Source of the DNA: an uncultured Lachnospiraceae bacterium
Lineage (GTDB): Bacteria > Bacillota > Clostridia > Lachnospirales > Lachnospiraceae
DNA: 41,780 nucleotides
NCBI GenBank assembly: GCA_910587155.1
Contig: CAJULA010000026.1
Span: 1-41,780 of the forward strand
Direction: 5' to 3'
Under the pieces are notes generated by a model. The model was not told the DNA's origin. It saw only the letters and a program-made list of their open reading frames with translations, and did no database searches. This document shows, one piece after another, positions 24,447-33,204 of this stretch. Both the position numbers and the translations under genes were made by a program. Numbering within the stretch: position 1 is the first letter of the stretch; each line of letters starts with the position of its first letter.

Positions 24447-25259
24447 TTATAAGGCAGCGGCAAAAATCTTATTCAGCGCTTCCCAATCCGGATTTCTGTC
24501 ATCTGCCATCTGTTTTGCCAATTCTTCAAAATACCGGATATGATTTTCCAGATATTCGTCCAGTACGGCAATGCGTCTGCCGCTCTCCGACTCGGTCATC
24601 TGTCGTTTGGCCTGCATAAGCCGCTCCACGACAGGCTTCATCTCTTCTTCCAGCACCGCATCTGCCAGTGTCTGAAAAAGTACCGGCGGCGGCGCGGCTT
24701 TTTCTTCGATCCACCGGCAGGCAAGCAGGGGGCGCAGCACATAAAAATATTTTTTATACCGTACCAGGTGCGCCGCGTCCGGAAGCTTCGGTGACTGCCT
24801 CCTGTTGTCTGTCAGATACGTCTCATAGTTTTTTCTGGCAGTTCCGTAATAGTGATACATAGCTGCCTTGCACGAAAAATAAGGCCTGGCAGTTTCCCAT
24901 ATCCGGCGCCATAAGGGTGTCGTCGTATAGACGACAGGGGAAGCCGCCCATTCAAAAAGGGTTGCATTGGATTTGTGAAAATGCCGCAGCACCTTGGACA
25001 GATCCCAGCCATTGATATCCAGCGTCTCATCCAGCGCCCAGTCGATACAGTCCCTGGTATCTTCCAGTCTCAGATAAAAAGGCAGGGGTCTTACGTAAAT
25101 AAAACGTACATCATAATCGCTGTCAGGAGACGCAAACCCCCAGGCCCTGCTTCCGGATTCCACTGCATGGAGAATCTTCACCTGCTCCTTTTCCTCAATC
25201 TCCCTGAGCTTGCAACGGATCAGTTCCTGCGCCGGCCCTTCAAAATCACCATATCTCAT
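24447..25259 (-). CDS. Nucleotidyltransferase of the RlaP/YcgL (PF10127) type, 270 residues
   Basis: The DNA polymerase beta-like nucleotidyltransferase core is clear: GSRAWGFASPDSDYD (36-50) with the metal-binding D48 and D50, then VRFIYVRPLPFYL. A helical C-terminal half carries a charged tail. The family (predicted nucleotidyltransferase, first noted beside RNA ligases) is thought to act on RNA or protein ends, but substrates are not established. Its start overlaps the end of the larger paralogue by 14 bases and it is followed by the NYN gene after 17 bases, so the three are translated from one message. Confidence 0.85.
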   Translation of the reverse strand: MRYGDFEGPAQELIRCKLREIEEKEQVKILHAVESGSRAWGFASPDSDYDVRFIYVRPLPFYLRLEDTRDCIDWALDETLDINGWDLSKVLRHFHKSNATLFEWAASPVVYTTTPLWRRIWETARPYFSCKAAMYHYYGTARKNYETYLTDNRRQSPKLPDAAHLVRYKKYFYVLRPLLACRWIEEKAAPPPVLFQTLADAVLEEEMKPVVERLMQAKRQMTESESGRRIAVLDEYLENHIRYFEELAKQMADDRNPDWEALNKIFAAAL

Positions 25260-26277
25260 CCCGCACTACCCTTTCATTTACTGACATCACATAGTCCTGC
25301 ACCTGTTCCATATCCGGCTCATCGGGAAGCGTGGTGCCCGCGGCTGCCATGTCCAGCCTCTTTTCATAACTGCTGATGATTTCGTAAAATTCGTCCCGGA
25401 ATGTCCCATCAGCCTTCTGGTACTCTCCCCGGCGGATCGAAAGGAGTAATTCCTGTTCCCGCCGCCGATACGTAATGACCCGGCCTTTTTCCAAAATATC
25501 AATGGCCATCATAAAAAGCCTCACCAAATGCATGGCATGTTTGTTCAGATGGTTATCATCTTTTTTCCGATTACGCTTTCCTATCTTGTCATAATCGCGG
25601 ACAATGTTATGCATCTCGTTCCAGATATTTTTATAATCCCGCAGGGGATAGTGAGTCAGGGTGGTGTCCACAAACAGTTCCGTTTCAAACTGCGGATTGA
25701 CCGCTTTGTCAGGATAGATATGAATGGCGCCGTTTTCAAACTTCTCATATCGTTTCCTGAAATCATACATGGCATGTTGCACCGACTGAAAGATATGCTG
25801 TTCCTTTTCCCTCTGAGGATAAGAATCTCTGGCCAGCGCATTCTGCAGCCGCCGCAGCTGCGCATCGGCATAGCCGCCAAAGGATTGAATGGCACGCTTT
25901 GACAAAAACAGGCCGGTGTTGGCGATCAGCTCTCTGCCGTAATCATTCAGATACAGATAATGCTCCGGCTGCAGCCCTAAAAGTTCCAATGTATTGGGAT
26001 TGCAGTTCAGGAGCAGGGTAATCATCTTATTGAAACCATATACGGTAGTATCTGTCCGGTCATCCACATACTGCTCAAATCCGGTAAGACCGATCAGATC
26101 CGACTTGCGGTTCAGCGCCACGCCACGGATGTCGATATCGCTGTTTTCATTTTCCGTCCCATAGGAATAGCTGCCGGAAAGCCCCAGGAACATCACATAC
26201 CTGCCGAGATGTTCATTGGCGTGCAGAAAATCATATTCTTTTTCGTCTAACAGGCCGGAAAAATCTCTGCTTTTCAT
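25246..26277 (-). CDS. Nucleotidyltransferase of the RlaP/YcgL (PF10127) type, 343 residues
   Basis: This is a longer relative of the downstream gene. The active-site signature is LSGSYSYGTENENSDIDIRG with D47 and D49. It is followed by YGFNKMITLLLNCNPNTLELLG, which matches the helix seen after the catalytic strand in this family. The C-terminal half (about 150-340) is helical and basic, with KRNRKKDDNHLNKHAMHL suggesting nucleic-acid contact. It is the first gene of a three-gene overlapping operon with a second nucleotidyltransferase and a NYN-LOTUS protein. The two nucleotidyltransferases differ enough that they may act on different ends or as a heterodimer; that is inference. Confidence 0.85.
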   Translation of the reverse strand: MKSRDFSGLLDEKEYDFLHANEHLGRYVMFLGLSGSYSYGTENENSDIDIRGVALNRKSDLIGLTGFEQYVDDRTDTTVYGFNKMITLLLNCNPNTLELLGLQPEHYLYLNDYGRELIANTGLFLSKRAIQSFGGYADAQLRRLQNALARDSYPQREKEQHIFQSVQHAMYDFRKRYEKFENGAIHIYPDKAVNPQFETELFVDTTLTHYPLRDYKNIWNEMHNIVRDYDKIGKRNRKKDDNHLNKHAMHLVRLFMMAIDILEKGRVITYRRREQELLLSIRRGEYQKADGTFRDEFYEIISSYEKRLDMAAAGTTLPDEPDMEQVQDYVMSVNERVVRDEIW

Positions 26278-26415
26278 CGTATCCCATCCTCTGCATGAGT
26301 ATCCGTCCGGAAAAACCCGGACATTTGCATATACCCTGCCTGCATCTTACCATAGAAGCGCCATTTTCGCAAGGCTGTGCCGGAGAGTTGACAGCACGCC
26401 GCCCTTGCGCCTGTA

Positions 26416-27024
26416 TCAACCGCCGCCTTCCTCTCGTGCCGCTCTCGCTCTCCTGTAAAACATGGAAACCGTTATCTCACACAATTGCGCCGCTTCCTCT
26501 CCGCTTATCTTCTTCATCCTCCACATTTCATAAGCCTGGTCAAAATTTTCCGGCAGCGGTTTGGCCGGTCTGCCAAAGCGGACTCCCCGCAGCCGGGCCG
26601 CTTCGATTCCCTCACGCTGTCTCTGTCTGATATTTTTCCGCTCGTTTTCCGCCACAAAAGAAAGTACCTGCAACACAATATCACTCAGAAATGTACCCAT
26701 CAAATCCCTGCCGCGTCTCGTATCCAGAAGCGGCATATCCAACACTACAATATCCACACTTTTCTCCCGGGTCAGTATCCTCCACTGTTCCAGTATTTCC
26801 TCATAGTTTCTGCCCAGCCGGTCGATGCTTTTAATATACAGCATGTCTGCCGGTTTCAGCTTCTGAAGCAGCCGGCGGTAGCGGGGGCGGTCAAAATCCT
26901 TTCCGGACTGTTTGTCCAGATAAATATTTTTTTCCGGCACCGCTACCTCGTGTAATGCCAGAAGCTGTCTGTCCTCATTCTGTTCTTTCGTGCTGACACG
27001 TACATATCCATATACATTTCCCAT
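26416..27024 (-). CDS. Small serine recombinase (resolvase/invertase type)
   Basis: This 202-residue recombinase has the resolvase catalytic domain: YGYVRVSTKEQNEDRQ (4-19) with the nucleophilic Ser10, and later KSIDRLGRNYEEI (about 66-78) with the conserved Arg. The long E helix (about 105-140) is followed by FGRPAKPLPENF and a helix-turn-helix (SGEEAAQLCEITVSMFYRRA). The length is that of Tn3-type resolvases, not of large transposition integrases. AAGGAG lies seven bases before ATG 27024; an upstream in-frame start has no ribosome binding site. No transposase is adjacent, so it may be a domesticated or orphan resolvase at the boundary of the defence genes. Confidence 0.88.
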   Translation of the reverse strand: MGNVYGYVRVSTKEQNEDRQLLALHEVAVPEKNIYLDKQSGKDFDRPRYRRLLQKLKPADMLYIKSIDRLGRNYEEILEQWRILTREKSVDIVVLDMPLLDTRRGRDLMGTFLSDIVLQVLSFVAENERKNIRQRQREGIEAARLRGVRFGRPAKPLPENFDQAYEMWRMKKISGEEAAQLCEITVSMFYRRARAAREEGGG

Positions 27025-27312
27025 AAAAATCTCCTTTTTTTCTCTTTTGTCCCTGAGCGTGTCTGAAAATGTGACGCACATCTGGCAGAAAACAAGTTTC
27101 CGCACGCTCTTGTTCTATTAAATTATCATATCGTCCGGACATATTTGGAGAATGGGAAAGTATAGCGATAACAAGACCCTGTCACTATACGCCTTATAAA
27201 ATTTTGACAAATTTTATTTTTCTCGTTAATTTTCTGTTAATTTTTCCGAAATATAATATAAGAATACACTATTAAAATACACTTCCAGGGAGGGATTGTC
27301 GCAGCAAAAGGA

Positions 27313-27561
27313 TTGTCGAGTATTTTCATAGTGCAGCCGGTATCGGCTGTTCCCACTGTTGATAAAGCGGCACGCAGACGCCGGGATGTTTCTTACTACC
27401 ATCCAAAATACAGCGCACCGGAAAAAGAGTTTTCACAGGTTCTGCAGGAAGTGTCGGAAGAAAAGTTCCCTGACGCTCCCATGCACTGTCATACCGTAAC
27501 ATACGGACGTGACCGCAGGCTGCGTACGTTCCTTTATCACTCTGGTGAATACCGTTACTGA
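27313..27561 (+). CDS. Small conserved basic protein of unknown function, start uncertain
   Basis: The frame encodes up to 82 residues with a basic middle (KAARRRRDVSYYHPKY) and a conserved-looking end (HCHTVTYGRDRRLRTFLYH). I recall short Lachnospiraceae proteins with a similar TYGKD...HTF ending and no known role. The start is unclear: TTG 27313 has AAAAGG too close, GTG 27331 has no Shine-Dalgarno, and a strong GGGAGGG lies at 27288-27294, too far upstream of both. A frame slip or an unusual initiation is possible. AT-rich DNA upstream holds TTGACA and TAATAT-like promoter elements, and a strong terminator follows. Confidence 0.55.
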   Translation: MSSIFIVQPVSAVPTVDKAARRRRDVSYYHPKYSAPEKEFSQVLQEVSEEKFPDAPMHCHTVTYGRDRRLRTFLYHSGEYRY

Positions 27562-27570
27562 AATCGTAAA

Positions 27571-27606
27571 CAGGCAGCCCGGGAATTTCTGATTCCGGGC
27601 TGCCTG
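27571..27606. terminator. Terminator between the small protein and the Wadjet operon
   Basis: A stem of about 15 pairs (27571-27586 with 27592-27606, one bulged base, GC-rich) lies nine bases after the small gene's stop. T-rich DNA follows further on (ACACTTTATTTTTTTG), and CTGTTTACG follows on the minus strand. It could end both transcripts. Confidence 0.75.
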
Positions 27607-27688
27607 TCTGACACTTTATTTTTTTGATTACTTCCGCTTTATCATGTATCGTATCCTTAAAAAATATGCTTTTTTAAGGAACCATCGC

Positions 27689-29053
27689 CTATGGCTTCTC
27701 CGTCAGGTACACATCCAGCATCGCTTCCTGATAGGCCGCGCTTTTCTCCCGCAGCAGAGCCTCTTTGATCTCCTGCAGCTCCGGGATGTCAATTCGGTCC
27801 AGTTTTTTCAGACTCTGGTCTGAAATCGCAACCTGCGATCTGCTGGCCTCATAATATCTGCTCTGGTAATTCCACAGATGCAGCCTGTCCTGATAGCGCT
27901 GTTTGAGCCGCTGGGCAATCTGCAGTCCCTCCGGATCAAAATCGCCCGCATACCAGAATATGGTATCCGTATCAAACAGATCAAGAAGCACCAGTGTTGC
28001 CAGACGGATCTGGCCGTTTCCGCACAGCAATGTCTCCTCCGGCCACTCATTTACCAGAACGGAAAAGACGGCCGGGTTTTCCACGATATACACGCGCTTT
28101 GACCCCTGCGCCGTCACGCCGCTCAGACTTCCAATCGTCCGCAGAGTCAGCACAAGTGGCTCCCGCCTGATACGAAATCCCTCCATCCCTTCATGTATGC
28201 TCCCATCCACAGTACAACCACTGATGCCATAGGTCAGGACATGATTGGAAAGATCATCTTTTAACAGACCGGCGGCAAAAAACAGCGCCGCCTTTTCTTC
28301 CGCACCGTACAGCCTGCCGCGTGGCGCCTGCGGTAGTACAGAGCGCAGAAAAGCACACAGCAGCTGTTCCCCCAGCGTACCTGTGTCAAAAAAATGCGGA
28401 TCCCCGGTCTGCTGCGCGGCAAACACAGCCAGCAGCACCTTTTCCCGGCGTCCGCTGAAACTTTCCGACACGCCAATGGGCCCCGGCCTTTCTCCCGCTT
28501 CTCCTGCCGTAACCGTCAAAAAAGGCAACCGGATGGCAGCATCCAGAACCTGTCGCAGCACCCGGCGAAGGCCGTCCGCATCCTCCCTATAGTGTTTCAT
28601 CAAAAGCTGATGGCCTTCTTCTCTGTGTCCCTGCAGCGTCCGCTGCAGCCATTCCCTGCACGATCCCTCTGCTGTCTGCTCCAGAATATCAGAGAAATAC
28701 CGTTCCCTTTGACGGGTTTCCCGGCTCTTTGTCTCTTTCCCTGTAGTCAGTTCCCGCCCGAAATAAGCCTGCAGGATTTCTTCCCAGGTCAAGCAGGAAA
28801 AACGACTGTTTTGCAGTGCCTTTTCCAGGGCCGACGCGGAAATGGTACAGTTCCTCCTGCCGCTCAGGTCTTTCTGCAGGAAACCGCCAAGCTGCTGCCA
28901 GTCCTCCGCTTCCAGACCGGAGAGCGTCACAGCGCCGCCGAAACGTCCCAGGCTCCTGTATTTCTCACACAATTTGGCAAACAGCGCATCAAAACTTTTT
29001 CGTTCTTTAAAATAGCGGACACACGCCGCCAGCAACCGTTCACGCTCTTCCAT
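27689..29053 (-). CDS. jetD: Wadjet JetD-like TOPRIM nuclease subunit (TIGR02679 / DUF2399)
   Basis: This 454-residue protein is the nuclease subunit of a Wadjet-type anti-plasmid system. The C-terminal DUF2399 part has the TOPRIM-like acidic residues: E325 in VYIVENPAVF, the CGNGQ turn (344-348), and the metal-binding pair D371/D373 in AGDFDPEGL. The N-terminal half (about 1-200) is helical and probably contacts the motor. In characterised Wadjet systems this subunit cuts closed circular DNA that the SMC-like motor has extruded into a loop. Its start overlaps the end of jetC by 14 bases. All catalytic residues I can identify are present, so it looks functional. Confidence 0.88.
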   Translation of the reverse strand: MEERERLLAACVRYFKERKSFDALFAKLCEKYRSLGRFGGAVTLSGLEAEDWQQLGGFLQKDLSGRRNCTISASALEKALQNSRFSCLTWEEILQAYFGRELTTGKETKSRETRQRERYFSDILEQTAEGSCREWLQRTLQGHREEGHQLLMKHYREDADGLRRVLRQVLDAAIRLPFLTVTAGEAGERPGPIGVSESFSGRREKVLLAVFAAQQTGDPHFFDTGTLGEQLLCAFLRSVLPQAPRGRLYGAEEKAALFFAAGLLKDDLSNHVLTYGISGCTVDGSIHEGMEGFRIRREPLVLTLRTIGSLSGVTAQGSKRVYIVENPAVFSVLVNEWPEETLLCGNGQIRLATLVLLDLFDTDTIFWYAGDFDPEGLQIAQRLKQRYQDRLHLWNYQSRYYEASRSQVAISDQSLKKLDRIDIPELQEIKEALLREKSAAYQEAMLDVYLTEKP

Positions 29054-32000
29054 ACGCCTGCTCTCTGTCTGCGTCTTCTGTCAGCAACCGTTCTTTTCCG
29101 TTCCAGATATAAGATGTCACCGCCACGAATTTTGCATTTTCCGGCCGCTGGAGATGATAGATCGCCAGTCCCGGTACCGTATCATAATCACCCCAGAGTA
29201 CCTGGGAATTGATTATAAAATTAAACCCGCATTCCACCATCAGCCGGAACATATCGCGGATGTTTGTTTCGTCCACACCGGCGAAAGCCTCATCCAGCGA
29301 AAGCAGACGCGGCGCATCCCGCTGCGCACCTTCATACTTGGCCACCACCGCTGAAAACAGGGGCACATACATGGCCATGGCCTTTTCCCCGCCGCTGAAG
29401 GTGAAAAAAACGCGGTCGGTCAGTTCTTTTTTCTTCTCTCCGATCTTCTGACATTCCAGAGTAAACGCAAACCATTTGCGATAGTCCAGCACTTCCCGGA
29501 TCACCGCGTGGAAAGACTGCAGAGAACTGTTATCCTCCGACTGCTTTCTCGCTTCCGCTATTTTGGAGCGAAAATGCAGAGACATTTTCTCCACCTCTTC
29601 TTCCCGCATAATTTCCACATCCTTGGAGAGCAGTTCCACCAGCTCCCTTGTGTCCAACTGTTCTTCCTTTTCGGCCCGCTTCTTTTTCCAGTTCAGACTC
29701 AGCTTCAGGCCGCTTGAGGTATGCATGCTCTCCATAAGCCGGTTCATTTTTTCCACCCAACGGTTGCTGGACTGAATCTTCATCCTGATTTTCTTGCTGA
29801 CCGTATTGGCAAGGATATCCTCAAACAGCTCCCGGTCCCTGTCGCTGAGCAGACGCTGCTGCTCCTCCGCCTCTTCTTTCAATTTGGTCAAAAGAGCCTT
29901 AAAACACACACTGACACCCCGGTATTTGGCAGTGATATCAATACGCCTTACCGCTTCTTCCACAGCGGAAAATGTCTCGCTCTCCTCCTCAAACAGGCTC
30001 TGCATCGTCAGCTGATAGGGCAGAAGAGATCCTCTGTTCTGATGGAAGGATTCCTGCAGACTGCCGAGCAGATCCGTCTGTTTCCTGCTGCCGTATCTGT
30101 TTTCCAGCATGTCACACACCTTGTGCGCCGCATCTTCCGGTTCGCCGTCTGTAACAAAGGTCTGCTCCACATATCCCAGCGCATATTCCGCGGCAAATAC
30201 CTGCCGCAGCTGCTCCGTCCTGAGGCGTGCTTTCTGAAAATCCGTCTCCTGTCTCGCAAGCTCATCTGCCAGTCGCTCTTCTTCATCCTTCCAGTGGGTC
30301 ATCTGCCGCGCCGCATCCTCTCTTTCATCCGGCAGGATGTTCAGACGTTCCAGGCAGTAGTCCAGACGCTCCCTGATCTGTTCATAATCCGTAAGCCCAA
30401 GCTGGTCGCGAATGGAGGAAAGTGCGGCCTCTTTCTCTTTCACACGCCGCAGCGCTCTGCCCAGTTCATAGCGGATCTCATCCAGATCACTTTCGATACT
30501 CTCCATACTGTCAGCCAGCGTCTGCAGATAATGAAGACCTGCCAGATAGTTTCCATGACTTACCTGCACCTGCGCCAGCAGTTCCCTGTATGCGGAAAGA
30601 TCCTGCAATGCCTGTGTCACGATATCCATACGGGGCGTCAGATAACATTTGCCGCAAAGTTCCCGTACCTGTATCAATATCTCATCCAGTCCCTCTTTCA
30701 GCTGCTGTAATCTCTCCCGCAGTTCCTTGAGCTGACGCATAAGCTGTTCCAGTTCATATCCCCTGTCCGCATATTCTCTGGCGGCTACTTTCAGATCCGC
30801 ATCCCCGGGAAAGGCACGCCATTCTGTCTCCAGCGCCTTCTGCTCCGCCTCCAGAGAGGCGATCTCCCTCCGGCAGTTTTCCAGCTGGTTCCGCAAAGCG
30901 TGGGCGCTCTCTTCCAGCTCTGCGATCTTTTCCGCCCGAAACTTTTCCCGTGCCCGGACACCGATGTAGCGCGGCTTATAATTGTGGGTGATGGTGCCCT
31001 CCAGCACGCCGATGCGATAATTTCCCCGCTCGTCCACCCAGGTACTGCTGCCCTGCTCAGGGATTCCTTCCGTCTGTACGCCAATGGCGGAGAGGATATT
31101 GGCCACGCTCTGGTATTTCAGAATATCGCCTTCCGCATTGTCCACATCCAAAAAGTCCAGAATATTCTGTCTGACATGGGCTACGTCACTGAAAATGTAA
31201 CGGTCGCACACACCGGGATCCATGGCTCTGACCTGCTCTCTGTACTGCGCCGGTACGATCAGCGCGTCCAGGATACCCATGTCATACAAAGCCTCTTCCA
31301 CATAAGCCGACTGCTCCTCACTCATGCGATTTCCAAAATCAATCGTCTTATAAAACTGCAGGAAAGGAATCCCCTGTTCCCGCAAAAGCTCTCTGTTTCT
31401 GGCTGCCGCCTCACTGCATGCCGGCTCCGGGTCTTTCTTTTGTTTCCACTCGTTCAGTTCCCCGCAGAGTGCCTCATAGTCTGCCTCCAGTTCTGACAGA
31501 CGCTGCCTGGCCTGATGCATGCAGCCTGCCAGGTCCCGTTCCTTTTGATAATAGATCTCTTTGGCCAGATCCCGGATCTCAGAATAGTCCGTGCCAAATT
31601 CATACTGTTCCAGACGCCGGGCAATCATCTGACGTACTTCATCCGGCAGATGCAGACAGACATTGGCTTTTTCCCATAGATAAAATCCTTCGATGGCCTC
31701 ATTTCTTGTCTCCGCAAGCAGCTTTTCACACTGGCGCAGCTCCCGCTCTTTCTGCTCCTGTCTGCTGCGGCACTGATCGGTCTCCTGCAGCCTTTTGTCA
31801 TAACGCTCCTGGCAGTTTTCCGCTCTGTGAAGCGCTTCCCTGGCGCGTTCCGCTTTCTTTGTATAATCCGCAAGAAACTGCACATGACTCTGGAAGGAAT
31901 ACTCCGTTTCCATCGCAGCCGTCAGCTCTTCCTTCATAAAGGTATACTCATCAAAGGGAATCTCCTGCGTCACTTCCCCCATCTGTGTCAGCTTGTCTTC

Positions 32001-33158
32001 GATTTCTTCCCTGATCTGTTCATTGCGGCCTGCCTGCTGTGCATGCTTGTTGGCACATTCCCGATATCGTTCTTTTTTCTCTTCCTCCTGCGCCGCTTTT
32101 GCGGATGCCTCACCCTTCGCCTCTTCCAGTTCCCCGAGCAGGGCAATCTCCTGCTCTTTGAGACGGGCCGCATCGCTGTCTTTCAGGGAATCCCGCTCTT
32201 TTACAAGAACACTTTCTTCCTGTTTCAAAGCTTCATAGCGCTTTGTCTCCTGTTCCAGTAATTTGCCGCAGCCCTCTTTGCGGCTGTAAATCTCCTCTGC
32301 TTTTTTGCGCAGCGCCTTACATTCCCGTATGCCGCCCTCATAAAGTCTCGCCTTATCATACAAAACAACCGCATTATAATTATCATAGGCCCGCGCAATC
32401 TGCTCCGCAGCCCGCACACTATCCCGCAGCGCATCCAGATTGGTTTTGAGACTGTCCATATTTTCGATAGCCTCCGACATGGGGCGCAGATCGTCCTCCG
32501 ACAGCGTCTGCAAAGACCGGCTCAATATCTCATTGATCACGGTCGGCTTGAAATCCTTGGACAGCTTGGGTGTCCGCAGCTGGATGAGCAGCTCTATCAT
32601 TTCCTGATATTCTTCCATCGTCTCAAAGCCAAACAGCAGCCGGTTGACACACTGGGCATATTCTCCCTGCGTCTCCATCACCCGGCCTCCGTCACCGATC
32701 CGATTGCGCAGTTCCTGCCTGGTCAGCGTCAGTCTGCTCTGCACATCTTTATATAAATACAGATCTCTGCCGATCCGCCTTCCATCCGTGATGCAAAAAT
32801 ACCAGGTGTCCAGCTTTTTATTCTTTCTGGCGCGCATGCCGATGCCGATCGTCATGTAATGATCGCTCTGCGCTTTTCGCAGTTCCATATAAAGATAGCC
32901 GGTACGCTCTTCCCGCTCATCCCCCTCTTCCAGAAGATAGTTTTCCATCTTTCTGGCACGGGAACCAAACGGGTCCAGGCGCTCCGGCCTCATATTGCCG
33001 TCCAGAAGCAGCGGTATGAAGCTCTGCATCGTCACAGATTTGCCGGAACCATTGGCACCCCGCAGAAGCATACGCCCATCCAGAAAGTCAAACTCCTGCT
33101 CATCATAATACCAGAAATCCAGCAGACCTATTTTATATAACTGCCATTCTCCGTTCAT
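29040..33158 (-). CDS. jetC: Wadjet JetC-like SMC/MukB-type ATPase (TIGR02680)
   Basis: This 1,372-residue protein is the SMC-like DNA motor of the system. The N-terminal ATPase half has Walker A GANGSGKS (34-41). Two long coiled-coil arms flank a hinge-like middle (around 560-760), which includes THNYKPRYIGVRARE. The C-terminal half has the ABC signature FSGGEK (about 1254-1259) and Walker B LLSLDEAFAGVDETN (from about 1285). The frame is open back to 33242, but the ATG at 33158 has AAAGGG six bases upstream and gives the usual family start MNGEWQLYKIGL. The coding sequence begins 46 bases after jetB. ATP hydrolysis should drive loop extrusion on incoming plasmid DNA. Confidence 0.92.
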   Translation of the reverse strand: MNGEWQLYKIGLLDFWYYDEQEFDFLDGRMLLRGANGSGKSVTMQSFIPLLLDGNMRPERLDPFGSRARKMENYLLEEGDEREERTGYLYMELRKAQSDHYMTIGIGMRARKNKKLDTWYFCITDGRRIGRDLYLYKDVQSRLTLTRQELRNRIGDGGRVMETQGEYAQCVNRLLFGFETMEEYQEMIELLIQLRTPKLSKDFKPTVINEILSRSLQTLSEDDLRPMSEAIENMDSLKTNLDALRDSVRAAEQIARAYDNYNAVVLYDKARLYEGGIRECKALRKKAEEIYSRKEGCGKLLEQETKRYEALKQEESVLVKERDSLKDSDAARLKEQEIALLGELEEAKGEASAKAAQEEEKKERYRECANKHAQQAGRNEQIREEIEDKLTQMGEVTQEIPFDEYTFMKEELTAAMETEYSFQSHVQFLADYTKKAERAREALHRAENCQERYDKRLQETDQCRSRQEQKERELRQCEKLLAETRNEAIEGFYLWEKANVCLHLPDEVRQMIARRLEQYEFGTDYSEIRDLAKEIYYQKERDLAGCMHQARQRLSELEADYEALCGELNEWKQKKDPEPACSEAAARNRELLREQGIPFLQFYKTIDFGNRMSEEQSAYVEEALYDMGILDALIVPAQYREQVRAMDPGVCDRYIFSDVAHVRQNILDFLDVDNAEGDILKYQSVANILSAIGVQTEGIPEQGSSTWVDERGNYRIGVLEGTITHNYKPRYIGVRAREKFRAEKIAELEESAHALRNQLENCRREIASLEAEQKALETEWRAFPGDADLKVAAREYADRGYELEQLMRQLKELRERLQQLKEGLDEILIQVRELCGKCYLTPRMDIVTQALQDLSAYRELLAQVQVSHGNYLAGLHYLQTLADSMESIESDLDEIRYELGRALRRVKEKEAALSSIRDQLGLTDYEQIRERLDYCLERLNILPDEREDAARQMTHWKDEEERLADELARQETDFQKARLRTEQLRQVFAAEYALGYVEQTFVTDGEPEDAAHKVCDMLENRYGSRKQTDLLGSLQESFHQNRGSLLPYQLTMQSLFEEESETFSAVEEAVRRIDITAKYRGVSVCFKALLTKLKEEAEEQQRLLSDRDRELFEDILANTVSKKIRMKIQSSNRWVEKMNRLMESMHTSSGLKLSLNWKKKRAEKEEQLDTRELVELLSKDVEIMREEEVEKMSLHFRSKIAEARKQSEDNSSLQSFHAVIREVLDYRKWFAFTLECQKIGEKKKELTDRVFFTFSGGEKAMAMYVPLFSAVVAKYEGAQRDAPRLLSLDEAFAGVDETNIRDMFRLMVECGFNFIINSQVLWGDYDTVPGLAIYHLQRPENAKFVAVTSYIWNGKERLLTEDADREQAYGRA

Positions 33159-33204
33159 CCGCATCCCTTTCTTTTTCTTCTGTCGTGTATATTGTTTTCT
33201 ATGC

